Notes under the pieces: model-generated
What the model was told of the DNA's origin: nothing
What the model saw: only the letters and a program-made list of their open reading frames with translations
Database searches by the model: none
NCBI GenBank assembly: GCA_022410635.1
Contig: JAJVDF010000341.1
Location: 1,043,777 to 1,107,776, forward strand
Length of the DNA stretch: 64,000 bases
Origin: Tretioscincus oriximinensis
Taxonomy: Eukaryota; Chordata; Lepidosauria; Squamata; Gymnophthalmidae
Reading direction: 5' to 3'
Made by a program: the position numbers and the translations under genes
Part shown: positions 33,112 through 44,719 of the stretch, in pieces
Layout: each line of letters opens with the position of its first letter
Position numbering within the stretch: the first letter of the stretch is position 1

Positions 33112-33258
33112 GAGTTGAGAACAGGGGATGATTTTGCCTTCTTCTGCTTGGGATTGCCCAGGTGCAATTGGTGGGTCTCTGTGTGAGACAGGAAGCTGAA
33201 CTAGGTGGGCTCTGGCCCCATTCAGCAGAGCTTCTTTGATGCTCTACATTCTTATGAC
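33112..33258 (+). mobile_element. L3-like LINE 3' tail (continuation)
   Basis: GAGTTGAGAACAGGGGATGA to GCTCTACATTCTTATG. Confidence 0.82.
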
Positions 33259-33259
33259 C

Positions 33260-33390
33260 CAGGTCATACTTTCCCTTTCCTGCCCTAACCCTTCTGCCCA
33301 TCCCTTTCATAAAGTGCCTCCTGGTATGGCAAGATAAAGAAAATACGTTTTTCTCTGTTCACCTTATCCATCCCATGCACGCTCCCACAC
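33260..33390 (-). mobile_element. L3-like LINE fragment, reversed
   Basis: CCCTAACCCTTCTGCCCATC and TTCACCTTATCCATCCCATG. Confidence 0.75.
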
Positions 33391-34255
33391 TGGCCCTCTA
33401 AACCCCACAAGTTCTATGGACCTCAGGTGCTTGACGTTGCTTTGGGCCTGCAAGAGCCTGGGGAGGATTGCAAGGAGGCTCCCGGCACTCGACATTCCTG
33501 CTCCTGTCCCTTCCCTTGCTAGTCCTAGCAGCTGTGTGCCTGGCACAGGTTCAAGTATCTCGAGAGACGCAATCAGCACAGGTGCCCTGAATTTGTTTTT
33601 TCCGTGAATCACTATTTGCATTTGCTTCAGCCCTCTGGAGAACGCGCCGTAGCTACTTGCTTGTAACCCAAGTCCTTGGCTGCATTTTAAGCTGAGGTTT
33701 TTGAAGGGTAGATTTCTTCTTTTCTTGTTTTTTGCATAACTTTTCTCCTTTTTTTTGCATTGCTCAATAAAACCAAAGGGTAGAGAAAAAAGAAAATCCC
33801 TTAGTGAGCACAAAAAAGCCATTATTGCTCAGTGCTGGAAAACTTTAATTCTGGAAATCCCTGTACACGATTTCCAGCAGAAGCCGCGTGCATCTCAGTC
33901 ACTGACCTCACGTCTGGTCCCACCCCTGGAAGTGACATCATAAATTATGTCACCTCCACCCAGAGGGAAACCCTTACCAGAATCAGAGGCTGGAAGGGAT
34001 ATCAATAATCACGTCACTTCCAGCCCCAGGAACCCAAAGTGAGAAAATCCCAGCACTAGATATGCGGGACGGTATCCCACGTATGTCATACGAGACGGGA
34101 TATTTTCATACAGCATACAAGAAAAGCGTATGGCTCCCAGCACTGCATATTATATATCTGTTTTAGGGTGGTTTAAATAGCTCTGCTGAAATGGTTTCTG
34201 AAGGCTAAAGCACTATGAGATCCCCTTGCTAGGATATCTGGGCAGCAAGCAGAAG
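33391..34255. other. Single-copy sequence with ETS/CRE-like repeat motifs
   Basis: GGAAGTGACATCA (33928-33940) and CACGTCACTTCC (34010-34021). No exon recognised. Confidence 0.5.
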
Positions 34256-34632
34256 ACCATCGCAGAACCTCCTCTTGTTCTCGTGGAATTGTAAATACCA
34301 TCTAAAGAGATCCTGCTTACTCTGGTCGTCAGACTCTTATCTGGAAGTCTCCCGGACTGAGTCTGCATTCTTCCATGAAGCAGCTGGGTGACCATGGACT
34401 AGTCATAGTTCTACAGAGTTCTCTCAGCCCCACCTACTTCACAAGGTGTCTGTTGTGAAGAGAAGAACAAAAGGCTTTAATTCCCTTTGGGTTGAGAAAT
34501 GTGGGGTATAAAAACCTTCCCCCTTCTCCTCCTCCTCCTCCTTCTCCTCCTTCTTCCCTTTCTTCTCCTCCACCAGTTCCTCCTTCATCTCTTTCTCCTT
34601 CTGTTTCTCCTCCTTCTCCTCCTCCCCAATAT
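34256..34632 (+). mobile_element. SINE H1-T2 with shared 5' flank
   Basis: H1 head (CAGACTCTTATCTGGAAGTC, CCACCTACTTCACAAGG) and T2 tail (TTCCCTTTGGGTTGAGAAAT, GGTATAAAAACC) end in a CTC/CTT tract. The flank 34258-34322 is also upstream of the SINE at 60060. Confidence 0.85.
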
Positions 34633-35059
34633 ATGACATGTATATGAAAGCTCATGCTAGCAAAGCAGGTCCCCCCACACCAAAAAATCCCCAAACAGTC
34701 CAGAACCAAAAATATGGAAACATAACCAAAATATAAAGCAATGTATTAAAANCCTTGTATCCGTAAATCACAAACGCCAAACACAAAAGCCAAATGTGCA
34801 TTCAGGGTCTTTCTCAGTGGCGGAAGATGCAGGCATTTCAGTGCCTCAGAGCAGAAATCAACGAAGCACCATCGATGCTGAATATTCAAATACAGAATAA
34901 TAAAACCTTCAATAAAAATACATAAATGCTTAAGGCTGCTAAACATACAGCTAAAATGTTAGCCGCGAAAGGGCTACGAGAGCTCCTTGCTAGAAGGTCT
35001 ATTATTACAGGTGAAATCTCTTTACGGCAAACTCCAAGAGACCAGAAAAATGCGTCTGA

Positions 35060-35162
35060 TCTGGATGCCGAGGTAAATAGTGAAGTAGCCAAGTTTGCTG
35101 ACGACACCAAACTGTTCAGGGTAGTGAAAACTGAAAATGATTGTAAGGCACTCCAGAGTGAT
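35060..35162 (+). pseudogene. L3-like RT fragment ending at an assembly gap
   Basis: Reads [20 protein letters not shown]; same segment as at 24630. Confidence 0.85.
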
Positions 35163-35272
35163 NNNNNNNNNNNNNNNNNNNNNNNNNNNNNNNNNNNNNN
35201 NNNNNNNNNNNNNNNNNNNNNNNNNNNNNNNNNNNNNNNNNNNNNNNNNNNNNNNNNNNNNNNNNNNNNNNN
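35163..35272. other. Assembly gap (110 N)
   Basis: Run of N inside an L3-like element. Confidence 1.
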
Positions 35273-35341
35273 TGACTAAAATAAGTTATCACAGTAACAC
35301 ACTTTTAAATGCCAGAAACCATTACAAAGGTTATTTTAACT

Positions 35342-35506
35342 CTGTCCCCACTGAGCTTTATTCTGGATTGTATCTCAAGAGATCTTGGCTATCCACATGC
35401 NGGTGCAGACTACCTCAAGGCCCATCGGGGGGCCTGCCATAGTCTCCACGAGCATGTGGATGTCAGGCTCCTATTCTGAGCCCAGGCTGGGACTCATTGT
35501 GGACAA
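35342..35506. mobile_element. Palindromic MITE (family P)
   Basis: CTGTCCCCACTGAGCTTTAT on the left and a decayed GGACTCATTGTGGAC on the right. Confidence 0.85.
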
Positions 35507-35904
35507 CCTGGATTCCTTTTGTCCTAACACATTTGTAAATGTCAAAAAAAATTAAAAAATGACTTTCCACCTTTTCATGCCTGTGGTGAGCTGCTTTCGG
35601 ACGTGTATCTGATGTCGTTTCCATCTCACCAGGATAATTGTCTTTACTTTTACACAGGACCCAATCGTTGTCCCAGCCAGCCATGGGATTCCGAGGATGT
35701 AATCATTGGCGGCTTGGAAATCTTTGCTGTCGCTTTAAAAATCTTACTCTGCATAGGGTATTGCAGAATAGGCAATTGCCATACTGCAATTTTGTGTTAT
35801 ACTGGGGTCCCTTATAGTGAGGTTTCACCTGTATTATTATTGTTATTGTTGTTGTTAGTGGTGGTAGTACTAGTAGTAGTAGTAGAAAGCTCAAACGGTC
35901 TCCC

Positions 35905-36236
35905 TTTTTCATCAGTCTGTGGAATTTACTTCCTGAAGAGGTAGTAGTAGCTAACAGCTTGGATAGTTTCAAGACAGGACTAGACAGGTTTATGGACCCC
36001 AAGGGTATAAATGGATACTAGGATGGATGTCTGGATGTTGCCTCCCGGATGGAGCAACAGGCAGGACTCCTGAAATACCATTTGCAGGGAGTCATGAAGA
36101 GGTGTATATTTTGCTTTCCTCTGTTCAGGCTGCCCAGGTGCATCTGGTGGGCCTCTGTGTGACACAGAATGCTGGACTNGATGGGCTGTGGCCTGATCCA
36201 GTATGGCTCTTCTTATGTTCTTATGTTCTTATGTTG
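35905..36236 (+). mobile_element. L3-like LINE 3' end
   Basis: GTGGAATTTACTTCCTGAAG to three TTCTTATG units. Well preserved. Confidence 0.9.
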
Positions 36237-36247
36237 TTAGTCCCTAC

Positions 36248-36605
36248 GGCCCTGTCCAGATGGACCCTTATCTTGGGCTATACCTCAGAATAGGACGTAG
36301 GCTGACCCCTTTTGGGGGGGTTGAAAATCCGGTTTTGGGGTGCCTTCCAGTTTTTTCTGAGGAAATTTTTTTCAAAAAAATATTTTTTTGAATTTTTTTT
36401 TGTCTTTTTTCCTCAGAAATAACTGGGAGGCACCCCAAAACCGGATTTTCAACCNTCCCAAAAGGGGTCATCTGGTCAGCCTACGTCCTATTCTGAGGTA
36501 TAGGCCTCACATGTNAATGTAGGCATGGGGCCTGCCATAGTCTATACTGGCATGTAAATGGACAGCCTCTGTCCTGAGATGTTACCCAGAATAAGGTTGC
36601 ATGCA
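36248..36605. mobile_element. Family P MITE containing a foldback element
   Basis: Host arms GGCCCTGTCC...GGGCTATACCTCAGAATAGG (36248-36297) and CCTATTCTGAGGTATAGG...ACCCAGAATAAGG (36484-36600) surround the foldback at 36298-36483. Confidence 0.75.
36298..36483. mobile_element. Foldback form of inverted-repeat family T
   Basis: TAGGCTGACCCCTTTTGGGG at one end and GGGGTCATCTGGTCAGCCTA at the other; arms of about 90 bp match through CCGGTTTTGGGGTGCC and TTTTTTCTGAGGAAA, leaving an AT-rich centre. Confidence 0.88.
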
Positions 36606-37679
36606 CAGGATGACTTAAAAACCGCTACAAAGCTATAATCCGGAATATAGCAATCGCGTGTCCGTGCACACCAAGTGTGTGTATTCCGTGACCAAAGCCC
36701 CACTTCCGTCCCATTGCCCATTGAGCTCATCACAGTGCAGTCTGAGAATTTTTCTTTACTCGCAACAGCCCATAGAAACAATTGCTGNGTTCTCGATTGT
36801 TTTAACGTGTCTTACCTATGCACATGCATACGGTCGTGAGAGTAGGGGGTTCTCCAGAAGGATGCTTGAATATCTGACACTCAGCACTTGTGCCCGGGAC
36901 ATCCTGATTGCACTACGAACGAGGTAGAAAAGCNTTGTGCACAGGTAGCCTCAGGCGCCGTGTGGACAGGGCCTAAGGTGCTACCAGACTCCCTTGCTAG
37001 ATATTATTATTAATATTAATATGACGTATACATATGATATTATATATATGACACGTATATGAAAGCTCACGCTGCCTCCATTTTTCTTGCTGCTTTGAGG
37101 CTCCCCTTACTAGTGGACAATTTGTTCAATTTTGTTAAATTGCAGCCTTCGTAACAATTGTGCGACATTTGCCAACAACATGTAATAACAGCTTATGATA
37201 TTTACTTGGGTGATACGGAAACCGACAACAGGGGACAATACGCAAAGGCCCCATGTGCCCCANCTGCCCCAATTGTTAATCTAAATTCTAACTGAAAATG
37301 GAGAAATCTTTTCTGAGGAACGCCACTCGCAAGGAGAAAGAATCCCGCCCCCTAATTCTTCTAATTATCTGTTTTGTTCACATTTCTTCATCTCTGCGCA
37401 TGGTCTAGTCTGGCAAAACAAAACATGTATCCCACGCATTTTATCAGATGGTTCAACGGCCCCGAGGCGGCAACGTCTGAAGCTGCACAGGGTTTTCGGC
37501 AGGTGGTTTTCACTTTTCCAATATTTCCGGTTAAATGCAGCCTGTAGATTGTTTTGTGATTGTCGTCAGTTAGTTGCTCAAATAAGGTGGTTTATACTGT
37601 GACCTCACCCAGGTAGAGAACTTATTGGAACAACGGGGGATTCTAGCAAGGAAGTCTCATAGCACTAATAAGGGAAAGA
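36606..37679. other. Mostly single-copy; candidate conserved non-coding sequence at 37080-37640
   Basis: No recognised repeat in 37080-37640 apart from short AT runs. TCTAATTATCTG lies near 37360. GTGTGGACAGGGCC at 36940-36953 may be an old transposon terminus. Confidence 0.35.
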
Positions 37680-37680
37680 G

Positions 37681-38402
<722 letters not shown>

Positions 38403-38410
38403 GATCCCCT

Positions 38411-38494
38411 TGGGACCTGCCATAGCCTACGTTAGCATGCAGATGATAGGTTCCTATTCTTAGATATTCAGAATAAGGCTCAGTGAGGACAGGG
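38411..38494. mobile_element. Family P MITE, right part
   Basis: GGGACCTGCCATAGCCTACG to AAGGCTCAGTGAGGACAGGG. The left half is replaced by the trinucleotide array. Confidence 0.8.
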
Positions 38495-38529
38495 TGTTGA
38501 CGGCTTTAAGAAAGGACTATGCAACCATA

Positions 38530-38627
38530 CATAAGAACATAAAAGGAGCCCTGCTGGATCGGGCCAGAGCTCAGCTAGTCCAGAGTTCTGTCTCACATAA
38601 AGGCCCACCAATTGCACCTGGGCCAGG
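38530..38627 (-). mobile_element. L3-like LINE 3' tail, reversed
   Basis: ACATAAGAACATAAAAGGAG to CACCAATTGCACCTGGGCC. Confidence 0.82.
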
Positions 38628-38639
38628 TGTAGCTATGGA

Positions 38640-40250
38640 TACCTATGGATACTAGAATGGAAGTTGGGAAGGTAGACAGAGTGGCTATAAAGGCCTTGTG
38701 CAGGGAGTCAAGAGCAGGTGAAAGTGTTGCTTGGGAGGCAATTGACGGGGCACTGAGGGAGAAACCAGAGGGATTATGGCTTTATCCAAAAGGCCTCCGT
38801 GATCTGCGTAGGATATATGCGGATGAGCATCCTGGATGTGAGAATTTCCCCCTCACCTCACGCCCCGCACACTGTGATATGATGACATTCTGATGCCCCG
38901 CCCACTCTGATGTCACTTCCAGTGTATGTGAGAATTTGCTCTCTGTAGTGTATATGATAATTTCTGAGCTGGAGTGAGAGACTAGGGGTGGAGCCTCAGT
39001 TGTGGGCGTCNCCCAGAAACAAGAGAGTGGGTGGGCATGGGCGGAGCCTAATTCCAGAATTTGGGGCAAGGNGGTGGCAGTTGATAAATTCAGTCTGGGA
39101 CGGCAGGCAGTAGAAGCTGCACCTGGTGAACAGTCCTCTCTGCTGCAACCACTGAATGTGCAAATGGGTATTGGATAATTGGCGTGGGGATCTAGCTNAA
39201 TTTATGATATTTGATTTATCGAGGGAAAGAAGATTGGTAGCAATGGGTTTAATAAGGGAAAGATTCTGNATAAAAATTGGCGAAAATTCATTGTTTATGG
39301 CGTTTTTGATAGTGGCAATGTCAGATTCAAACATTTAGTGCTGATTATTGTGGAACAATTGAAGTTATAAAGTGTGGTAAGAAGGTACAAGAATCAACTC
39401 CCCAAATTTCTCTGTTCCTGGGGNATGGGGGAGAAGGAAGGATTTAAGATGTATGATCACTTCCGTTCGTTTCGGGTTGATCATTTGTATTTTCTTTATG
39501 TTGTTTTGTAAAGTTCCTTTTGTGTTCCTAAGTGTAATTATAATAAGAAGAAAAAGAAAAGAGAATAGGAATATGGGTCATTTTGCAAACATGTCGGAAG
39601 AAAATCAGAAATCAGGAAATTCTAGTTCCTCCCACGCTTTTTCCTGAGACATTGCAAGGCTTTCTGAAAACTCCGTTGGAACCTGAGGCTTTCCTAAACT
39701 TAGCTTGGTTGGACTTTCTTTAAATATCAATTGCATATGGTCAAAACTGCCCCTGGATTGGATAGATGGCTGTCCAATTGGGCCCCCGATTTGACTGCAT
39801 AAACATGGTGCCCTCCCTCACGGACTAGGCCCAAGCATGGAGCTCGATTGCTGGAGAAGCCAGACTGTTGGGTGTCTTGAGAAATCAAGTTCCAGGTTTG
39901 AGTCAGGTCCGGAAGTGCCCCGAGCAGGGAAGAGGATGAAGTGAAGAAAAGGAGGAAGGAGAGGAAGAAGGAGGGNGAGGAAGAAGAGGAGGGGGGAGAG
40001 AGGGAGGGGAGATGGGAGAAAGGAGGGAGGGGTGAAGAGTGGAAGAGGAACAAATATTTGGCCCTTGGGGCTCTGAAACCCACAGGCCAAATTTCTGGTA
40101 CTCTCCACTAGTTCCACAAAAGAGTTTTACAGTGTGGAAACATTCCTGCAGAACCCGGAAGCGCTGTGTTCTAGCCTTTCTGTATTCTACATGCCATGTG
40201 ACAGGTTTTCCCAGTTTCGTGAGGAGACAGGGCTGAGTATATAGAAGAAC
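38640..40250. other. Mostly unrecognised sequence
   Basis: A diverged L3-like stretch is possible at 38640-38780. TGATGTCACTTCC lies at 38908-38920. 39130-39560 is AT-rich with an A-rich end (about 39540-39570) and may be an old L1-type 3' end. A GA-rich tract covers 39940-40045. Confidence 0.35.
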
Positions 40251-40256
40251 ATAGAA

Positions 40257-40345
40257 AGGCAGCAGGCAGGATTCTGGAAATGCAATTTGCAGGGAGTCGA
40301 GAACAGGGAAAGGTTTCGCCTTCTTCTGCTTCAGACTGCCTGGGC
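40257..40345 (+). mobile_element. L3-like LINE fragment
   Basis: GCAGGCAGGATTCTGGAAAT to TTCTGCTTCAGACTGCC. Confidence 0.75.
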
Positions 40346-40478
40346 CTTCGTGCTTTCTGGGCTGGGAACAGGAATATCCCCCAGGAAGTGGTTTGGAATC
40401 ATTTCCAGAGACCTTTCTCCGGAGCTAAATGCCAAAAAGCCTTCGACCGATGTGTTAGAGCCTTGGGCTAGAGCTGAA

Positions 40479-41516
40479 GACAAAGTATGTCATTCCATCC
40501 TTATTGAAAAAATGGTCAAGTATGGGATTGACAAAACAACAGTTAGATGGATTGAAAACTGGCTTAGTGACTGTACTCAAAGAGTGATAATAAATGGTTG
40601 CACATCCAATTGGAAGAATGTTTCAAGTGGAGTACCACAAGGGTCTGTCCTGGGCCCAGTGCTATTTAACATATTTATAAATGATCTAGATGAAGGAATT
40701 GAAGGAAAACTTATCAAATTTGCTGATGACACAAAACTAGGTGGTGTTGCTAACACTAAACAAGATAGAGNTAGGATTCAAAAAGATCTAGACAAGCTGG
40801 AACAATGGGCTGAAACTAACAGAATGATATTTAACAGAGAGAAATGCAANATCCTACATCTGGGCAGAAATAATGAAAACAGCACGTATAGAATGGGAGG
40901 AATATGTCTGAGCAGCAGCACAGGTGAGAAGGACCTGGGTGTTTTGGTAGATCACAGACTAAACATGAGTCAACAGTGTGAAGCAGCTGCAAAAAAGGCA
41001 AACACAATCCTGGGATGTATCAAGAGGGGCATAGAATCTCGCTCACGTGAAGTAATTATTCCTCTCTACAGNACTTTGGTCCGTCCACACTTGGAATCCT
41101 GTGTTCAGTTCTGGGGGCCCCAATTTAAAAAGGACATTGAGAAACTAGAGCAGGTACAAAAGAGAGTTACAAGGATGGTGAGTGGTCTGGAAACCATGTC
41201 CTATGAGGAACGGTTAAAGGATCTAGGGATGTTTAGTCTGCAAAAGAGAAGACTGAGAGGAGACCTGATAGCTGCCTACAAATATCTGAAGGGCTGTCAC
41301 AGAGCAGAGGGATCAACATTGTTTTCATTAGCACATGGAAGGACTAGAAACAATGGAATGAAACTACAAGGGAGCAGATTCAGATTAGATATCAGAAAAA
41401 ACTTTCTAACAGTCAGGGTGATAAACCAGTGGAACAGTTTGCCACATGGGGTGGTGAGTTCACCCCTGGAAGTCTTCAAACAGAGACTGGACAGTCATCT
41501 GTCTGGGATGGTTTAA
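40479..41516 (+). pseudogene. CR1 ORF2 fragment: reverse transcriptase palm, thumb and C-terminus
   Basis: An open frame of about 345 codons with only ambiguous Ns and no stops. Motifs in order: [25 protein letters not shown] (RT block with PQGS), [10 protein letters not shown] (catalytic Asp pair at 40719-40730), DLGVLVDHRL, AAAKKANTILG and the terminal DSHLSGMV before TAA. The endonuclease and N-terminal RT blocks are missing, so it cannot act alone. The open frame reaches back to 40287 by chance through unrelated L3 sequence. Confidence 0.92.
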
Positions 41517-41600
41517 TGAATCCTGCATCGAGCAGGGGGTTGGACCCAATGACCCCGGAGGTCCCTTCCAACTCTATGATTCTATGATTCTATGATTCTA
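40479..41600 (+). mobile_element. 5'-truncated CR1 LINE
   Basis: Contains the C-terminal half of ORF2 and the 3' UTR (AATCCTGCATCGAGCAGGGG, ACCCCGGAGGTCCCTTCC) ending in ATTCTATG octamers at 41579-41600. The best preserved LINE in the window, so relatively young. Confidence 0.93.
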
Positions 41601-42014
41601 ACCATCATATTGGAAAAAGCTGTACCTGTTATCGCAAGGAGTGGGGAGCAGCCTTGTCCCTGGTGTTCTAAAGTAAACACACGTGGGATCTTGGCACAGG
41701 ACCCGGGATCCGCTTGACTTGAAGTCCTTGACTCACCGTTTCTCCTGCTTCGGCAAGTCATAGCTGGTATCTCTAGCAGTGAGCGCAAAGATCTCTTTGC
41801 TTGATGCAGCAGACCAAAGCTTGCAAAGAGGGCTGGGGAGCAGAAGCTCACCTGCAGGAAGATTGAAAAGGGTAGGTCCAGAAAGCCCTTGTTAAATTAT
41901 TTCCCAAGGCAAATGTTTTGAGCCAAATGCAGCAGAAATGCCCCATTGAGACCATAGAGCCCCATGGCATTGCTCACTGACACAAAACCTGTGGGTCTTT
42001 GGTTCAATCCCTGG
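41601..42014. other. Single-copy sequence
   Basis: No repeat or exon recognised. Confidence 0.4.
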
Positions 42015-42276
42015 TATTTATTTATTTATTTACATTTCTGTACTGCCCTATATCCCCGAAGCTCTCAAGGCAGATAACAATAAAAACCATGTTAAAGTAG
42101 GGAAGGGAGAGCAGTTCTTCCAGTCAAAGGCCAGATTAAATAGATGTATTTTGATGCGTTTTCTGAATATACACACAGATGGTGGTTGAACCACCTGAAG
42201 CCTCCATAGTCTGGAGGCTGCCACAGAAAAGAGCCACCCTCTTTGCCACTGAGAGTGGTGGCACAGTCAGGAGGGC
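42015..42276 (-). mobile_element. L2-like/T1-type 3' sequence
   Basis: TATTTATTTATTTATTTAC and GCCCTATATCCCCGAAGC resemble the T1 tail; the rest, to CACAGTCAGGAGGGCC, differs from the SINEs and may be an L2-type 3' region. Confidence 0.5.
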
Positions 42277-42458
42277 CTTTTATACCCCGCTTTTTTCCAG
42301 AGTGGCTTATAGGTACTCATTTATCTAATTGAAATGCAGATTAGAAATTTGCATCTCTTTTGAATAGCTGAGTTGGGTAGAGCTGCAGGCTAGTGGAAGG
42401 TGCTCGGTCCTCCCCACTTTGGATACAGGGCTTCGAAACCCCATCTCCCAGGTGAAAG
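42277..42458 (-). mobile_element. SINE H2-T2, shortened
   Basis: ATACCCCGCTTTTTTCCAGA to TTCGAAACCCCATCTCCCAG, with part of the body missing. Confidence 0.75.
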
Positions 42459-42477
42459 GGAAGAGAGAATACGCTGT

Positions 42478-42555
42478 AAGCCTTCGGGTGAAAACTAACC
42501 CTTTAATCCGCTCTGGAAAATGACGGGGTATAAAAACTCGATTCTTCTTCTTGCC
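42478..42555 (+). mobile_element. SINE T2 tail
   Basis: AAGCCTTCGGGTGAAAACTA to GGTATAAAAACTCGATTC. Faces the preceding copy head to head. Confidence 0.7.
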
Positions 42556-42735
42556 GAACGGGGCCAGAGCCCATCTAGTCCAGCATTCTGCTTCACCCAG
42601 AGGCCCGCTAATTGCCCCAGGCAGTCTGAAGCAGAAGAAGGCAAAACCTTTCCNTGTTCTCGACTCCCTGCAAATTGCATTTCAAGAATCCTGCCTGTTG
42701 CTCCATCCTGGAGGCAGGATCAAGAGATACTTTCT
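42556..42735 (-). mobile_element. L3-like LINE 3' end, reversed
   Basis: GGGGCCAGAGCCCATCTAGT to GGAGGCAGGATCAAGAGA. Confidence 0.83.
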
Positions 42736-43270
42736 GCCACCCAACAGATGGCCTTAAGAGGTCTTTCTAACCTGGGAGGAGGCATATGTTTTACTTATTT
42801 TTTTCCCTCTATCTGCCTTTTCCTCTTCATGGGTGACTTTTATATCCTTCAGACAGGTTCCCTTCTAAATGCAGTTTTTCAAGGATGAAGACGCCCAGAC
42901 GCAGACATTCAGATGCCCTGACCCTGGGGCCTCCACCAAGCACCTTCTGCCACCCATGTAGATGCTGCCTCGGAGTAGCTCATGAAAATCCATATATTTA
43001 ATTCTGCCCACGTTGTTTTCACGTAATGCAATCATAAAAAAACATGCTAGTGGCTATGGGAGAGGTTCAGAATTTACGTGGTGCTTTTATTCCAGGTATA
43101 TATTTCAGTAGCAAGAACGAGAGATGCTGGGGGTGGAAATTAATTATTTCCACTCAAAGGCAGTGTGACAGGGAGACTGCACAGTAATATGTATGTGGGA
43201 CCTTCCNGATCAGAAACGTCAGCCCCTCTTTGGGCCAAGAAAATAAGAGTGTAAGAGGATCCCTGCTAGA
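42736..43270. other. Single-copy sequence
   Basis: Nothing recognised. Confidence 0.4.
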
Positions 43271-43274
43271 TAAC

Positions 43275-43515
43275 AGCCTGTCTGGTGTAGTGGGGAGTGT
43301 CGGTTCAATTCTGCAGTCTTCCACAAAGCCAGTTGGGTGACCTTGGGCTACTCACAGTTCTTCAGAGCTCTCTCAGCCCCACCTATTCCACAGGGTGTCT
43401 GTTGTGAAGAGAATAACAAAAGCTTATGTAAGCTTTGAGTCCAGATTGAGAAAGGTAGGGCATAAAAATCAACTCTTCATCCCTCTCCTCCTCCTCCTCT
43501 TCTTCTCCTTTTCGA
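43275..43515 (+). mobile_element. SINE H1-T2
   Basis: CCTGTCTGGTGTAGTGGGGA, GTTCAATTCTGCAG, CCACAGGGTGTCTGTTGTGA, then T2 (GAGAAAGGTAGGGCATAAAA) and a CTC tract. Confidence 0.87.
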
Positions 43516-43517
43516 GC

Positions 43518-43785
43518 AGGCACGGATAGCTCAGTTGCTTAGGAATTNGTCTCTNGCCTGGGAGATGGGGTTTCGAAGCCCTGTGTCAGACGTGGGGAGG
43601 GGTGAGCACCTTCCACTGGCCTGTAGCTCTAGCCAACCCAGCTATTCGAAAGCATGAATTGCAAGAAATTGCAACTGACTGCAAGTAGATACATGGGAAT
43701 CACCATAGCCTGGTGGGGAAGATAGAATGTGAGCCTTCGGGCAAAATATATCCTTGTAAGCCGCTTTGAGTCCCTTGGAAAGTAG
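43518..43785 (+). mobile_element. SINE H2-T2, near complete
   Basis: GGCACGGATAGCTCAGTTGC (A box), GGGTTTCGAAGCCCTG (B box), CTAGCCAACCCAGCTATTCG and the tail TTGTAAGCCGCTTTGAGTCC. Best copy of this family. Confidence 0.9.
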
Positions 43786-44719
43786 CCATGTTTGCTGACA
43801 CTAAACTGCTCAAGGTAGTGGAAACTGAAAATGATTCCAAGGAGCTCCAGAGTGATCTATTGAAATTGGGTGAGTGGGCATCCAAGTGGCAAATGCACTT
43901 CAACTTAAGCAAGTGCAAGGTCATGCATATTGGGGCAAAGAACCCAAAATACTCCTACCACCTGATGGGAACTAAGCTTTCTGTGACCGAGCAAGAAAAG
44001 GATCTTGGGGTGTTGGTGGACAATTCAATGAAAATGTCAACCCAGTGTGCAGCAGCAGCAAAAAAGGCAAATTCCATGTTGGGGATAATTAAGAAAGGAA
44101 TCGAAACCAAGTCAGCAAATGTTGTTTTGCCTCTTTATAAAGCTGTGGTGAGGCCACATTTGGAATACTGTGTCCAATTCTGGTCACCACATCCTAAGAG
44201 GGATATTGTGGAACTAGAGAATGATCAAGGGTCTGGAGCCCCTCCCTTAGNAAGTCAGGCTGCAACGTCTGGGCCTCTTCAGCCTCAAAAGANGAGCTTT
44301 GAGAGGTGATCTGATTGAAGTGTACAAAATCATGCATGGGATGGATAGGGTCAATAGAAAAAAGGACCAGAGGGCCCTCCTTAAAACTGATGGCCAGAAA
44401 AGTGAGAACAGACAAAGGAAAGTATTTTTTCACCCAAAGGGTCATCGGCGTGTGGAATTTACTTCCTGAAGAGGTAGTGGTAGCTAACAGCTTGGATAGT
44501 TTCAAGACAGGACTAGACAGGTTCATGGACACCAAGGGTATAAATGGTTACTAGAATGGATGTCTGGATGTTGCCTCCAGGATGGAGCAACAGGCGGGAC
44601 TCCTGAAATACCATTTCAGGGAGTCATGAACAGGAGCCTCTGTGTGAGACAGAATGTTGGACTAGATGGACTGTGGCCTGATCCAGTATGGCTCTTCTTA
44701 TGCTCTTATGTTCTTATGT
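43786..44719 (+). pseudogene. L3-like LINE 3' end with RT C-terminus
   Basis: The + frame reads LLKVVETENDSKELQSD, LSVTEQEKDLGVLVDNSM, AAAAKKANSMLGIIKKGIE and LYKAVVRPHLEYCVQFWSP, then loses frame near 44225. The 3' UTR ends in TTCTTATG repeats. It starts next to the catalytic loop (FADTKLL for FADDTKLF, one Asp codon deleted), so it is dead. Confidence 0.9.

Noticed and set aside
40287..40478. N-terminal 64 codons of the 409-codon frame
   Set aside because: They translate L3-like non-coding tail sequence and single-copy DNA; CR1 similarity starts at about 40479.
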